Shown: positions 30,795-40,114, counted from the first letter of the stretch. The stretch: DNA of 64,000 bases from Bordetella petrii (GCF_020991325.1 NZ_JAJMLX010000002.1:1-64000); one strand, 5' to 3'. Program-made: numbers and translations. Notes: a model not told the origin generated them from the letters alone.

Positions 30795-32189
30795 CTAAAC
30801 GGACCGCGGCGCGGGGTCTTGCGGGAAACGCAGGCGCGCGCGCAGGCCCGGTTCGGCATTGTGCAATTCCAGCCGGCCGCCATGCAGCCGGGCAATCGCC
30901 ATCACCGTGGCCAGCCCCAATCCGTAACCCGGCACATGCTGGTGCGCGCGGTAGAAGCGTTCGCCGATGCGCGCGAGTTTCTCCGGCGGGATGCCCGGGC
31001 CATTGTCCGTGACCGTCAGGCAGGTTTCCTGCCCGCCATGCTCGATGTCGATATGGATGCGTGCCGCATCGCCGGCATACTTCAGGGCGTTGTCCACCAG
31101 CGTGGCCACGGCTCCGGCCAGCAGATCCGGGTCGCCGCGCAAGGGTGCCGCGCCGCCGTCGTGGAAGGTCAGGGTGGCGTGCTGCTCGTCGGCCACGGCT
31201 TCGTACAGTTCGGCCACATCGCGCGCAATCACATCCAGCCGCAAGGGCTCGAAATGCTTGCGGCGCGTACCCGATTCCAGTTCGGCGATCTGCAGCAGTT
31301 TCTCGGACACCTTTGCCAAGTCTTCCAGTTCGGCCGCCAGGCCGTCTACGCGGGCCCGGATGTCGGAGGGCGGGTCGCGGTCCCAGTCTATGGTGCGCAG
31401 CCGGGCCAGCATGCGCGTCAGGGGCGTGCGCAGTTGATGCGCCACGGCGTCCGACACGTTGCGTACCCCGCCCATCAGCAATTCAATGCGGTCCAGCATG
31501 CGGTTGATGTCGCTGGACAGCAGCGCGAACTCATCCTGGCGCGGGTGCGCCGGAATGCGCTGGTCCAGCGCGCCCGCGCCAATCTGCGCGGCCGTGCGGC
31601 GTATTACTTCCACGCGCCGCTGCAGAAAGCGCCGGAACAGGGCGGCGCCCAGCAGCACCAGCAGCGCGGTGACGCCGGTGGCAGCCAGGCTGACTTTCTT
31701 GATCAGGTTGGTCAGCTCGTACAGATCGCGCAGGTCGTGTCCGATGATCAGCGTAGACCCATCACGCAGCTTGCGCGCCACCAGATAGCCATGCACCGGT
31801 TGCCCCCGCAGCAGCACCGATCGCATCACGCCGCTGCCGTTCATCGGGGCGTCTATGGGGTTCCAGGCGATATTGCCCGCCAGCATCCGGCCCACCGGAT
31901 CCAGCAGCATGAACATCTCGGTGTCCGTGTTGACGTGGTCAGCCATTTCCAGGGATATCTCGCGCGCCAGGCCCGCCAGCCCACCCTGCTCGAAGTGGGC
32001 GTTCAGGCGCTGCGACGTAATCTGCACCTGGCGCGAGAACTGCGCTTCCAGGATCTTCACGCTTTGCGTGTACAGGAACAGCAGCGACAGCAGCGAGGTC
32101 AGCAGCGCCAGGATGCTGTAGTTCAGGGTCAGGCGCAGGGCGGCCGAACTCCAGATGGCGCGCAGCATCCGGCCCGCCCGCCGCATCAT
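30795..32189 (-). CDS. Sensor histidine kinase
   Basis: 464 residues. Two membrane helices (about residues 19-43 and 166-186) enclose a periplasmic sensor loop; then a HAMP domain, the H-box SDAVAHQLRTPLTRM (His about 251), the N-box VDNALKY (about 366-372), DNGPGIP and GYGLGLA nucleotide-binding boxes. The start overlaps the response regulator stop by four bases (ATGA), a sure sign of co-translation. The stimulus is unknown. Confidence 0.93.
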   Translation of the reverse strand: MMRRAGRMLRAIWSSAALRLTLNYSILALLTSLLSLLFLYTQSVKILEAQFSRQVQITSQRLNAHFEQGGLAGLAREISLEMADHVNTDTEMFMLLDPVGRMLAGNIAWNPIDAPMNGSGVMRSVLLRGQPVHGYLVARKLRDGSTLIIGHDLRDLYELTNLIKKVSLAATGVTALLVLLGAALFRRFLQRRVEVIRRTAAQIGAGALDQRIPAHPRQDEFALLSSDINRMLDRIELLMGGVRNVSDAVAHQLRTPLTRMLARLRTIDWDRDPPSDIRARVDGLAAELEDLAKVSEKLLQIAELESGTRRKHFEPLRLDVIARDVAELYEAVADEQHATLTFHDGGAAPLRGDPDLLAGAVATLVDNALKYAGDAARIHIDIEHGGQETCLTVTDNGPGIPPEKLARIGERFYRAHQHVPGYGLGLATVMAIARLHGGRLELHNAEPGLRARLRFPQDPAPRSV

Positions 32190-32893
32190 GGGCTGGCCGC
32201 CGGGCCGGCAGCGGACGGGCCCGCCAGCCGGTAGCCCACGCCGCGTACTGTATGGATCAGCGGCAATTCCGCGTCGCCGTCGATTTTCTGGCGCAGCCGG
32301 CTGATGTGCACGTCGATGACATTGGTCTGGGGGTCGTAGTGGTAGCCCCAAACCGTGGCCAGCAACATGGTGCGGGTCAGCACCTGGCCGGCATTGTTCA
32401 TCATGTATGCCAGCAGTTTGTATTCGCGCGGCTGCAGGGCAATCTGGCGGCCACCCCGCGTGACCAGTCCGCTGACCAGGTCCAGCGTCAGGTCGGCTAC
32501 CGTCAGCTGACGCTGCTCGTAGCTGGGTGAGGCGCGGCGTATCAGCGCCTCGACCCGCGCCGCCAGTTCCGGAAATGCAAAGGGCTTGGTCAGGTAATCG
32601 TCGCCGCCGGCCTTCAGGCCGCGCACGCGTTCGTCCAGGGCGGTCAGGGCGCTGAGCACCAGCACCGGCGTCTTGCGGCCCAATGCCCGCAATGACCACA
32701 AAATGGACAGCCCATCCACATCGTTGGGCAGCATGCGGTCCAGGATGATGGCGTCCCAGTGCTCGGACGTGGCGCGTTGCAGCGCCGTGGTGCCGTCCAT
32801 GCAGACCACGGGGTCGTATCCCAGTTCTTTCAGCCCGTTCGCAATGTAACGGGCATTGTCGGCGTCGTCTTCAACGATCAGGCAGCGCCACAT
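32186..32893 (-). CDS. OmpR-family response regulator
   Basis: 235 residues from the ATG at 32893, with GAGG six bases upstream. Receiver domain with acidic pocket VEDD (8-10), phospho-acceptor Asp about 52 in IILDRMLP, and Lys about 102-105 in YLTKPF. The C-terminal winged helix has LQPREYKLLAYMMNNAGQVLTRTMLLATVWGY and VDVHISRLRQKID. Forms a two-component pair with the downstream kinase. Targets are not evident, although the operon is convergent to chrA and divergent from a MarR gene. Confidence 0.95.
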   Translation of the reverse strand: MWRCLIVEDDADNARYIANGLKELGYDPVVCMDGTTALQRATSEHWDAIILDRMLPNDVDGLSILWSLRALGRKTPVLVLSALTALDERVRGLKAGGDDYLTKPFAFPELAARVEALIRRASPSYEQRQLTVADLTLDLVSGLVTRGGRQIALQPREYKLLAYMMNNAGQVLTRTMLLATVWGYHYDPQTNVIDVHISRLRQKIDGDAELPLIHTVRGVGYRLAGPSAAGPAASP

Positions 32894-33038
32894 GGTTACC
32901 TCTAGTCGGGCCAGGCCCATAGCGGCAAATTCTAGCGCGTAGCGGGCGCGGAGCCGGCGGAAGCTTCGGAACATTACCGATATTTAACGAACCCGTAATG
33001 CCACCCAATGCCGGGGCGTGCGTACTATCGCCAGGGTA

Positions 33039-33482
33039 ATGAATGCACTGACGCTACCCCCTGCGCACGCCCGCGATACCGGCCCCGCACTGCAGCCGGC
33101 GGACTTCGCCCTGCTGGCGGATTTTCGCCACGAACTGCGCCGCTTCTCCTTGTTCAGCGAGGCCCAGGCGCATGCCCAGGGCCTGGCCCCGCAGCAGCAT
33201 CAGGCCCTGCTTGCCATCAAGGCCAGCAGGGCGCCGCTGACCGTTACCGATCTGGCCCGCCGCCTGTGCGTCAAGTCGCACAGCGCGGCCGAGCTGGTCA
33301 GCCGGCTGGCGCAGATGGGCATGCTGGCCCGCGAGCCCGACCCCAACGACGGCCGGCGCGTGCTGCTGCGGCTGACGCCCCAGGCCGAAGGCACGCTGCA
33401 GGCCCTGTCCACCGCGCACCTGGAACAACTGCAGGGCATACGCCCGCTGCTGGCAGGCCTGCTGGAGAAGTTCGGCGGGTGA
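33039..33482 (+). CDS. MarR-family transcriptional regulator
   Basis: 147 residues from the ATG at 33039 (AGGG upstream; a GTG at 33018 is possible). Winged helix: PQQHQALLAIKASRAPLTVTDLARRLCVKSHSAAELVSRLAQMGMLAREPDPNDGRRVLLRLT, with the D-x-R wing motif. MarR dimers usually repress neighbouring genes and respond to phenolics or oxidants. It is divergent from the two-component operon and lies before a nucleotidyltransferase gene. Target unknown. Confidence 0.92.
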   Translation: MNALTLPPAHARDTGPALQPADFALLADFRHELRRFSLFSEAQAHAQGLAPQQHQALLAIKASRAPLTVTDLARRLCVKSHSAAELVSRLAQMGMLAREPDPNDGRRVLLRLTPQAEGTLQALSTAHLEQLQGIRPLLAGLLEKFGG

Positions 33483-33520
33483 ACGCCCACCAGCGGCCGG
33501 GCGGCGGGTGTCCAGGACTG

Positions 33521-33577
33521 CTAGAACAGGTCGAGGATCCAGTCCAGCAGCAGCAAAAGATCGTGAAGCAGTTGCAT
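33521..33577 (-). CDS. Possible 18-residue hydrophobic peptide
   Basis: A small frame reads MQLLHDLLLLLDWILDLF and stops. It is antisense in the 167-base gap between the MarR and nucleotidyltransferase genes. A GGA lies about 7 bases before the ATG. It is strongly leucine-rich with regularly spaced Asp, so it would form an amphipathic or membrane helix. It could be a real small protein, but length alone makes a chance frame quite possible. Confidence 0.25.
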   Translation of the reverse strand: MQLLHDLLLLLDWILDLF

Positions 33578-33649
33578 GTTTTCCGTGCCTGATGGCGGGT
33601 GCAAATCCGGTTTGCTATAAAAGTGCGTCGCAATCATTGACGATAACCC

Positions 33650-34384
33650 ATGCACGCACCCACTCCCGCCCAGGCACTACATATCGCCCGCACCGTCGCC
33701 ACGGCTCGCTATCCGGGCTTTGCCTGCGCGTTCGTCGCCGGCTCGATCCTGCGGGGGCAGGGCACCTATATGTCCGACATCGATCTGGTAGTGGTGCATG
33801 GCCGCCTGGACGCCGCCCTGCGCGAGTCCTTCCTGGCCGACGGCGTGCCGGTGGAGGCCTTTGTCCATGATCCGCAAACACTGGCCTGGTTCATCGACGA
33901 TGACGTGGCGCGCGGCCGGCCCAGCTTGCTGAATATGATCGCCGAGGGCACCGCCATTGGCAATCTTGAGCAGGCCCGCGTCCTGCAGCAAGGCATTGCC
34001 CGCCGATTGCGGGCCGGGCCGCCGGCCCTGACTGCCGCGCAACTGGACGCGCTGCGCTATGAAATCACCGATGCCATCGACGACCTGCGCGGCGAACGCA
34101 CTGCCGGCGAGATCATGGCCATAGGCGCCATGCTGCATCCGCGCCTGGCCGAACTCAGCCTGCGCGGGCGCGGCCGCTGGAATGGCGTTGGCAAGTGGTT
34201 GCCGAGGCTGCTGGCGCAGGCCGACGCCGCCCTGGCCGCCCGCTACCAGCAGGCATTCGATGCCTTGTTCAAGGCGGGACAGTGCGAGGCGGTGATCGCC
34301 CTGGCCGAAGCCGAACTGGCGCCCCACGGCGGCCCCCTGTTCGATGGCGACCGCCGCGTGGCGCCCGCGTCGTGGCGTGCCTAG
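33650..34384 (+). CDS. Nucleotidyltransferase-domain protein
   Basis: 244 residues. The nucleotidyltransferase core is visible at residues about 31-50: AGSILRGQGTYMSDIDLVVV, that is, the G-S helix turn followed by the D-x-D metal pair. The rest is helical (ALRYEITDAIDDLRGER). Members include aminoglycoside adenylyltransferase-like and MNT-type proteins; no antitoxin partner or HEPN gene is adjacent. Target unknown. Followed by a hairpin at 34405-34429. Confidence 0.8.
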   Translation: MHAPTPAQALHIARTVATARYPGFACAFVAGSILRGQGTYMSDIDLVVVHGRLDAALRESFLADGVPVEAFVHDPQTLAWFIDDDVARGRPSLLNMIAEGTAIGNLEQARVLQQGIARRLRAGPPALTAAQLDALRYEITDAIDDLRGERTAGEIMAIGAMLHPRLAELSLRGRGRWNGVGKWLPRLLAQADAALAARYQQAFDALFKAGQCEAVIALAEAELAPHGGPLFDGDRRVAPASWRA

Positions 34385-34404
34385 CGGCAGGCGTCCGGAC
34401 GCAA

Positions 34405-34429
34405 CAAAGCCCCGGCATGCGGGGCTTTG
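34405..34429 (-). terminator. Hairpin between nucleotidyltransferase and tRNA-Ser genes
   Basis: CAAAGCCCC / GGGGCTTTG with a 7-base loop. It is 3' of both convergent genes. The T-run is short (inside the arm and just beyond on the minus strand), typical of tRNA terminators. Confidence 0.65.
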
Positions 34430-34444
34430 CGGCTTGAATCCAAT

Positions 34445-34535
<91 letters not shown>

Positions 34536-34846
34536 GGTGTCCGTTTTTCCGTGCCGGATGGGGTTACCCGGCGGGGACGCTGCCCGCAGCGCCAGGGGCG
34601 CCGTGGTCGTCTGGCAGACGTCCGGACCTTCGCTTCCGAAAAAACGAAGACCGCAACTATATCAGAAAAAAACCCGCCATGCCCGGGGCAGGGAACAGGG
34701 CGGCCAGGGTGCCGGCGCGGGCCGCGTTCCAACCGCAAACATGTCCCCGTCGCGGGTGGGGCCTCGCCGTTTTGTCATCACCGGGGCGGCTACACTTGAG
34801 CCCCGTCTTTCATCCCGGGCGCCTACCCGATCTCAGGAGAATTCGC
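34536..34846. other. 311-base intergenic region between tRNA-Ser and hbdH
   Basis: Should hold the promoters of the minus-strand tRNA and the plus-strand dehydrogenase. A TATAGT hexamer (minus strand, 34661-34656) is present without a good -35. No gene or repeat can be supported. Confidence 0.4.
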
Positions 34847-35629
34847 ATGCTCAAAGGAAAAGTTGCCGTCGTCACCGGTTCCACCAGCGGCATCGGGCTG
34901 GGTATAGCCACGGCCTTTGCCCGGCAGGGCGCCGATATTGTCCTGAACGGGTTTGGCGACGCCGCTGAAATCGAGAAATTGCGCGCCGAACTGGCCAACG
35001 AGCACGGCGTGCAAGTCTTGTACGACGGTGCCGACCTGTCGCGCGGCGAGGCCGTGCGCCAATTGGTGGCCAACACCGTGCAATCGCTGGGGCGCATCGA
35101 CATTCTGGTCAACAACGCCGGCATCCAGCACACGGCCTTGATTGAAGATTTTCCCGTTGAAAAATGGGACGCCATCATCGCCCTGAACCTGTCGGCCGTG
35201 TTCCACGGCAGCGCCGCCGCGCTGCCCCACATGAAGAAGCAGGGCTGGGGGCGCATTATCAACATCGCCTCGGCGCACGGGCTGGTGGGCTCGGCTTGCA
35301 AGTCGGCCTACGTGGCCGCCAAGCACGGCGTGGTGGGCCTGACCAAGGTTACCGCCCTGGAAACCGCCGGCACGGGTGTTACCGCCAACGCCATTTGCCC
35401 GGGCTGGGTGCGCACCGCCCTGGTCGAAAAACAGATCACCGCCCTGGCCGAACAGCACAACATCGACCAGGACGCCGCCGCGCGCGACCTGCTCAGCGAA
35501 AAACAGCCGTCGCTGCAGTTCGTCACGCCCGAACAATTGGGCGGCACGGCGGTCTACCTGGCCTCGGACGCGGCCGCCCAGGTTACCGGCACCACCATTT
35601 CGGTGGACGGCGGCTGGACGGCGCGCTGA
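34847..35629 (+). CDS. hbdH: 3-hydroxybutyrate dehydrogenase
   Basis: 260 residues from the ATG at 34847 (AGGAGA upstream; the longer frame crosses the tRNA). SDR family: TGSTSGIGLGIA (residues 10-21), NNAG near 90, active-site Ser in ASAHGLVGSACKSAYVAAKHG with Y-x-x-x-K. The SAHGLVGS stretch and the later ICPGWVRTALVEKQI and DLLSEKQPSLQFVTPEQLG are characteristic of bacterial D-3-hydroxybutyrate dehydrogenases, which convert 3-hydroxybutyrate to acetoacetate with NAD during PHB turnover. Confidence 0.93.
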   Translation: MLKGKVAVVTGSTSGIGLGIATAFARQGADIVLNGFGDAAEIEKLRAELANEHGVQVLYDGADLSRGEAVRQLVANTVQSLGRIDILVNNAGIQHTALIEDFPVEKWDAIIALNLSAVFHGSAAALPHMKKQGWGRIINIASAHGLVGSACKSAYVAAKHGVVGLTKVTALETAGTGVTANAICPGWVRTALVEKQITALAEQHNIDQDAAARDLLSEKQPSLQFVTPEQLGGTAVYLASDAAAQVTGTTISVDGGWTAR

Positions 35630-35667
35630 CCTGCGCCCCTACAAGAACAACCTAGGAACTCCGCAAC

Positions 35668-36438
35668 ATGCTGTTCTTGCTTTCTCCCGCAAAGAAGCTG
35701 GACTACGACTCGCCCGTTCATATCGAGACCCACACCCAGCCCTTGTTCGTGGACCAGGCCGCCGCGCTCATCAAGACGCTGAAAGGCTTGTCGGCATCCC
35801 AAGTGGCCGAGCTGATGAGCCTGAGCCCGGCGCTGTCCGAACTGAACGTGGCCCGCTATGCCGGCTGGACGCGCAAGTTCACCCAGCGCAATTCGCGCCA
35901 GGCCGTGCTGGCATTCAATGGCGATGTGTATGAAGGCCTGCAGGCCGGCACGCTGTCGGCCGCGCGCCTGGACTGGGCGCAAGAGCATGTCTGCATTCTC
36001 AGCGGCCTGTACGGCGTGCTGCGTCCGCTCGACCTGATGCAGCCTTATCGCCTGGAAATGGGCACCCGGCTGGCCACGTCCAAGGGCAAGAACCTGTACG
36101 ACTACTGGGGTGCCAGCATCGCCGAATACCTGAACGAACGCCTGGCCGGCCAGAAATCGCCCATCGTGGTGAACCTGGCGTCGGAAGAGTATTTCAAGGC
36201 GGTGGATCTCAAGGTGCTGAATGCCCGCGTGGTGCAGTGCGTGTTCCAGGACTGGAAAAACGGCGCCTGGAAGGTCATCAGCTTCCATGCCAAGCGCGCG
36301 CGCGGGCTGATGGCGCGCTACGCCATCGAGCACAAGGTCGCCAAGCCCGAAGGCCTGCACAAGTTCGATGCCGAAGGCTATGCCTATGACGCGTCGGCTT
36401 CCAGCGCCGACAAGCTGGTGTTCCGCCGCAAGGTATAG
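35668..36438 (+). CDS. yaaA: Peroxide stress protein YaaA (UPF0246)
   Basis: 256 residues, full length. Family signatures: MLFLLSPAKKLDYDSP at the start, FNGDVYEGLQAGTLS, ILSGLYGVLRPLDLMQPYRLEMGTRL, VNLASEEYFKAV, and the C-terminal FDAEGYAYD with KLVFRRK. YaaA binds DNA and lowers free intracellular iron damage during peroxide stress. The ribosome site AGGA precedes the ATG. Downstream MFS gene starts 16 bases after the stop. Confidence 0.95.
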   Translation: MLFLLSPAKKLDYDSPVHIETHTQPLFVDQAAALIKTLKGLSASQVAELMSLSPALSELNVARYAGWTRKFTQRNSRQAVLAFNGDVYEGLQAGTLSAARLDWAQEHVCILSGLYGVLRPLDLMQPYRLEMGTRLATSKGKNLYDYWGASIAEYLNERLAGQKSPIVVNLASEEYFKAVDLKVLNARVVQCVFQDWKNGAWKVISFHAKRARGLMARYAIEHKVAKPEGLHKFDAEGYAYDASASSADKLVFRRKV

Positions 36439-36454
36439 GCCTTCAGTTTCACCC

Positions 36455-37675
36455 ATGTCTGCCGGCCTGCGCGTTTTCCTGTTCTTTTCGCTGGGGTACC
36501 TGGTTTCGTACCTGTTCCGTGGCGTCAATATCGGCTTCGGGCCGACGCTGACGCAGGAACTGAACCTGTCGGCCGCCGACCTGGGTACGCTTACCAGCCT
36601 GTATTTCCTGGGGTTTGCGCTGCTGCAGATTCCCGCCGGCATTTTCCTGGACACCTGGGGGCCGCGGCGGGTCAACGCGCTGATGCTGTTGCTGGCCGCG
36701 GCCGGCACGCTGATCTACGGGTTGTCCGATACGCTGGGCGGGTTGATGGTGGGCCGCCTGCTGATCGGCGCGGGCGTGTGCGTGTGCCTGGGCGCGGCCT
36801 TCCAGGCCCTGGCCCAGACTTTCCCGCTGGCGCGCCTGCCCATGATCAACGGCCTGGTGATGGCCGTGGGCGGCATGGGGGGCGTGCTGGTGGGTTCGCC
36901 GCTGTCGTGGTTGCTGGAACGCAGTTCATGGCAGGCGGTCAGCATCGGCCTGGCGTTCTTTACCGTGGCCGTCTCGGCCATGATCTGGTTCGGCGCGCCG
37001 CGGGAAGCCCCGCGCCACCGCCGCGCGCCCGGCCTGGCCGAGCAGTGGCGCGGCACCTGCGCCTTGTTGCGCGACGGGCGCTACTGGAAGCTGGTGTCGC
37101 TGCCCGTGATGACGGGCGGGGCCTTCTACGGTGTGCAGTCGCTATGGGTTCGCCCTTATCTCATCGATGTCAACGGCCTGGATGCCGGCCACGCGGCGGC
37201 CCTGGTGTCGCTGATGGGCTTTGCCATGATGGCCGGCAATGTGGGGCTGGGCGCCATGGCCCGCAAGGTGGAACGCCTGGGCCTGGGTCTTTACGGCTTC
37301 GGCGGCGCCTGCATGGCGCTGTTCCTGCTGACCCAGGCGCTGATCATGGCGCGCGTGCCGGTGCCGCCCGAGCTTTTGTGGGCGGCCTATGGCGCCTTCG
37401 GGTCGGCCAATATCCTGGTCTATGCGCTGTTGGCGGGCGAGTTTCCGCCTGACCTGCTGGGCCGCGTCGCGTCCACGACCAATTTGCTGATGTTCCTGAC
37501 GATTTTCCTGTGCCAGGTGGGCATAGGCTGGATCGTCGACCTGTGGCCGCGCGAAGCCGGCGTGTATCCGCCCGCCGCCCACCTTAGCGCCTGGGGCGTG
37601 GTGCTGGCGCTGCAGGTGGGCGCTGCCGTGTGGTACTTCTGGCCGCGGCGCCGCCGCACCGCGCCTGCCGCGTAA
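36455..37675 (+). CDS. MFS transporter
   Basis: 406 residues from the ATG at 36455 (weak ribosome site). Twelve likely helices; the MFS loop 2-3 motif appears as IFLDTWGPRRVNALMLL. The basic middle loop (APREAPRHRRAPGLAEQWRG) separates the halves. Resembles the sugar-phosphate/anion-cation-symporter or cyanate-type MFS groups; substrate cannot be assigned. Probably co-transcribed with yaaA. A GTGCCAGACAC half-repeat follows its stop. Confidence 0.88.
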   Translation: MSAGLRVFLFFSLGYLVSYLFRGVNIGFGPTLTQELNLSAADLGTLTSLYFLGFALLQIPAGIFLDTWGPRRVNALMLLLAAAGTLIYGLSDTLGGLMVGRLLIGAGVCVCLGAAFQALAQTFPLARLPMINGLVMAVGGMGGVLVGSPLSWLLERSSWQAVSIGLAFFTVAVSAMIWFGAPREAPRHRRAPGLAEQWRGTCALLRDGRYWKLVSLPVMTGGAFYGVQSLWVRPYLIDVNGLDAGHAAALVSLMGFAMMAGNVGLGAMARKVERLGLGLYGFGGACMALFLLTQALIMARVPVPPELLWAAYGAFGSANILVYALLAGEFPPDLLGRVASTTNLLMFLTIFLCQVGIGWIVDLWPREAGVYPPAAHLSAWGVVLALQVGAAVWYFWPRRRRTAPAA

Positions 37676-37700
37676 CGGTGCCAGACACCGTCGCCAACCT

Positions 37701-39920
37701 TCAAGCCGCCGCCGCAGTGGGCCGGCTTTGCGGCGGGTCGGCCACGGCGGCCATTTCCTGGCGGATCTGCGTCGAGGCGCGCAGCATCTGCTTCAGCGGA
37801 TACGCCAGCGTGGCCAATTCACCTTCGGTGTCGAACTGGCTGGGCAGCTCCGCCGGCACCGGCTGATCGCCGTCCAGCAAATCCACGATGCCCGCCAGGG
37901 CCTGCCGCATGGGTTCCGGCGTTTGCTTCAGGCCGGCCAGTATCGGTACGGCCGCAGTAATCTGCGACGCCATGATGTGATTCTGGATCAGCAGGTTGTT
38001 GAATTCCGGCACGTTCATCTGGTGCGAGCGCGGCTCGCTCATCATGCGATAGAAGGCTTCCGCATAATTGCTGAACGCAATGTGCACGTTCTTGCGCGCC
38101 AGGCGCCAGGCCAGGTCGGCTTCCTGCACGGAAGGCGTGTCGGGCGGCGGCGGCTCGCCCGCCGCCTGCGCCTGCATGGCGCGTGCGTAGCGCAGGCCGC
38201 TGCGCAGGTATTCGCGGTTGGCATTGGCGGCCGCGCGCGCCAGCGGTTTCATATAGCGCGCTTCCCACCAGGGCAGCACATAGCTGCACACCAGCGCGAT
38301 CGCGCAGCCCAGCGCGGTATCCAGCGCCCGTTCGCCTATCACTTCCATGGACACGGTGCCGGGCGCCACGAAGTGGAACACCATCACCACGAACAGCGTA
38401 TTGAAAATAGCGCTGGCCATGTAGTTCAGCTGCAGCAGGCTGTTGCCCATGATGCAGGCGATCAGCAGCACGGCGAACAGGGCCTCGGGCCGCGTGGTCA
38501 CGTGGAACAGCAGCAGCGCCAGCATGCAGCCAATGAGCGTGCCCATCAAGCGCCAGCCATTGCGCTGGCGGGTCAGCGCGAAGCCGGGCTTCATGATGAT
38601 GATGATGGTCAGCAGCACCCAGTAGCTATGCGCAGAAGATACCTGCGGCGCCGTCCATTGGCCGATCAGCCCCATGGCGATGGCGGCCGCCAGCGCCACG
38701 CGCAGCGCATAGCGGAAATACGGCGAGTCCAGCCGCAAGTTGCTGGTGATCATGCCCAGGCGCAACTCCTGGCGCGACATGAAGCGGGTCAGCGACTTGT
38801 CGATGCGCAGTTCGCTGGTCGGTTCCGCATCGGCGCGCGCCGCCGTGTGGTCGGCCAGCTTGCCGACGATGCGCGCGGCATTGCGCAGGCGGCGCAGTAC
38901 CTGCACGATCAGGGCCAGCATTTCGGGTTCGCGCTCGCCCATGCCTTGCTGCTTGAACTGTTCGATTTCGTATTCGATGGCGCGCAATTCGGCCTTGGTG
39001 CTGCTGCGGTACTGCATCGGCCGGCCGCGCGACACGTCCAGCGCGACGCGGTTCAGTTCCAGCGCCATCTTGGCCAGGGCATCGCGCATGAACATCAGGC
39101 AGTCGTGGCCGGCCAGCGCGCGCCGCAGCGACGCGTAGTCGGTGTGGGTGGCCACCAGCGTGTCCAGCAATTGCAGCATGTCCACGAACATGTTCCACAG
39201 CATCACGCGCTCGCGGTCGCGATAGCCCCTGCCGCGCGGCAGGGTGCGCAGCACGATGTCGCGCGCGGCCTGGTGCTTTTCGGTCATGATGGACTGCGAC
39301 TGGATCAGGGCGCGGTAGCTGTCGTCCAGGTCGGCGGTTTCGTCGTAGAAGCGGCTGCGCGCCGCCATGTAGTCGGCCGTGGCGAACAGTGCCACCGACA
39401 TGGCCTGGCGTTCTTCGCGCAGCCAGAAAAACCGGCTGAAGGCCAGGCTGAAAACCAGGTAGAACAGGGCCCCGCCCAGCGTGGCGGCCGAATGCGCCAG
39501 CACCTGGCTGGGCGCCAGCGGCGAATGCATGGTCAGGGTCATGATCAGCAGGCTGGCAAAGCCGATCAGCCCGCCGCGCTTGCCGAACACTGAAAACATC
39601 GAGAACACGAAACACTGGCCGATCACCGCCAGCCACAGCAGCAACGGATAGGTGGATGCCGCGCCGGTAATGGTGACCGCGGCGGTGGCCAGCAGGGCTC
39701 CGCCCAGCATTTCGTTGGTGCGGTGCCTTTGGGGCCCGCCCGGCTGGTCGATGATGGCCAGGCATTGCGCCCCGAACGTGGCCACCAGCCCGAATCCGTA
39801 TTCCCCCAGCAGGCCGCCCAGCACCAGCACGGGCAGCAGCATGCCCACCCCTTGCCGCACGCCGCCGAAGAAATAGTGGCTGTACAGAAAGCGCGGAATG
39901 CTGGCGATGCGTAGGTCCAT
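37701..39920 (-). CDS. FUSC-family inner-membrane protein (YccS/AaeB-like)
   Basis: 739 residues from the ATG at 39920; the longer frame runs into the palindromic repeat. Two membrane blocks (about residues 20-170 and 390-520) are separated by a cytoplasmic helical region and followed by a C-terminal domain. Sequence begins MDLRIASIPRFLYSHYFFGG; the second block has SSAHSYWVLLTIIIIMKPGFALTRQRNGWRLMGTLIG, typical of fusaric-acid-resistance/aromatic-acid exporter proteins. No periplasmic adaptor gene is adjacent, so a complete tripartite efflux pump is not shown. Substrate unknown. Confidence 0.9.
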   Translation of the reverse strand: MDLRIASIPRFLYSHYFFGGVRQGVGMLLPVLVLGGLLGEYGFGLVATFGAQCLAIIDQPGGPQRHRTNEMLGGALLATAAVTITGAASTYPLLLWLAVIGQCFVFSMFSVFGKRGGLIGFASLLIMTLTMHSPLAPSQVLAHSAATLGGALFYLVFSLAFSRFFWLREERQAMSVALFATADYMAARSRFYDETADLDDSYRALIQSQSIMTEKHQAARDIVLRTLPRGRGYRDRERVMLWNMFVDMLQLLDTLVATHTDYASLRRALAGHDCLMFMRDALAKMALELNRVALDVSRGRPMQYRSSTKAELRAIEYEIEQFKQQGMGEREPEMLALIVQVLRRLRNAARIVGKLADHTAARADAEPTSELRIDKSLTRFMSRQELRLGMITSNLRLDSPYFRYALRVALAAAIAMGLIGQWTAPQVSSAHSYWVLLTIIIIMKPGFALTRQRNGWRLMGTLIGCMLALLLFHVTTRPEALFAVLLIACIMGNSLLQLNYMASAIFNTLFVVMVFHFVAPGTVSMEVIGERALDTALGCAIALVCSYVLPWWEARYMKPLARAAANANREYLRSGLRYARAMQAQAAGEPPPPDTPSVQEADLAWRLARKNVHIAFSNYAEAFYRMMSEPRSHQMNVPEFNNLLIQNHIMASQITAAVPILAGLKQTPEPMRQALAGIVDLLDGDQPVPAELPSQFDTEGELATLAYPLKQMLRASTQIRQEMAAVADPPQSRPTAAAA

Positions 39921-39988
39921 GTCGGGCCGTTTCTTGGATGGGACCGCCCAAGTATAGAAAGATGTTGGAGGTTTGCGTGCTTGGGTCG

Positions 39989-40114
39989 CCTCGGTGTGCC
40001 GGGCATGGGGCCGGGCGAAGCCCGTCGGGCTCGGGCGCATGCAGGCGCCCTCGGCGCGCTCCGCGCGCTGCCCCGCCGGTCAACTCGCCCGGCCCCATGC
40101 CCGGCACACCGAGG
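39989..40114. repeat. Large palindromic element with 30-bp perfect arms
   Basis: The arm at 39989-40018 (starting CCTCGGTGTGCCGGGCATGG) is the exact reverse complement of 40085-40114. The 66-base centre contains nested inverted sequences (AGCCCGTCGGGCTCGGGC, GGCGCGCTCCGCGCGC). It sits between the FUSC gene start and the ilv operon leader. No T-run follows. It looks like a mobile or dispersed intergenic palindrome. Confidence 0.9.

Noticed and set aside
30306-32234. 642-codon plus-strand frame over chrA and the sensor kinase
   Set aside because: Out of frame with chrA and antisense to the kinase; no recognisable protein sequence.
37728-39593. 621-codon open frame opposite the FUSC gene
   Set aside because: Translation is rich in Arg, Gln, His and Gly, typical of the reverse frame of a GC-rich gene; the minus-strand membrane protein explains the region.
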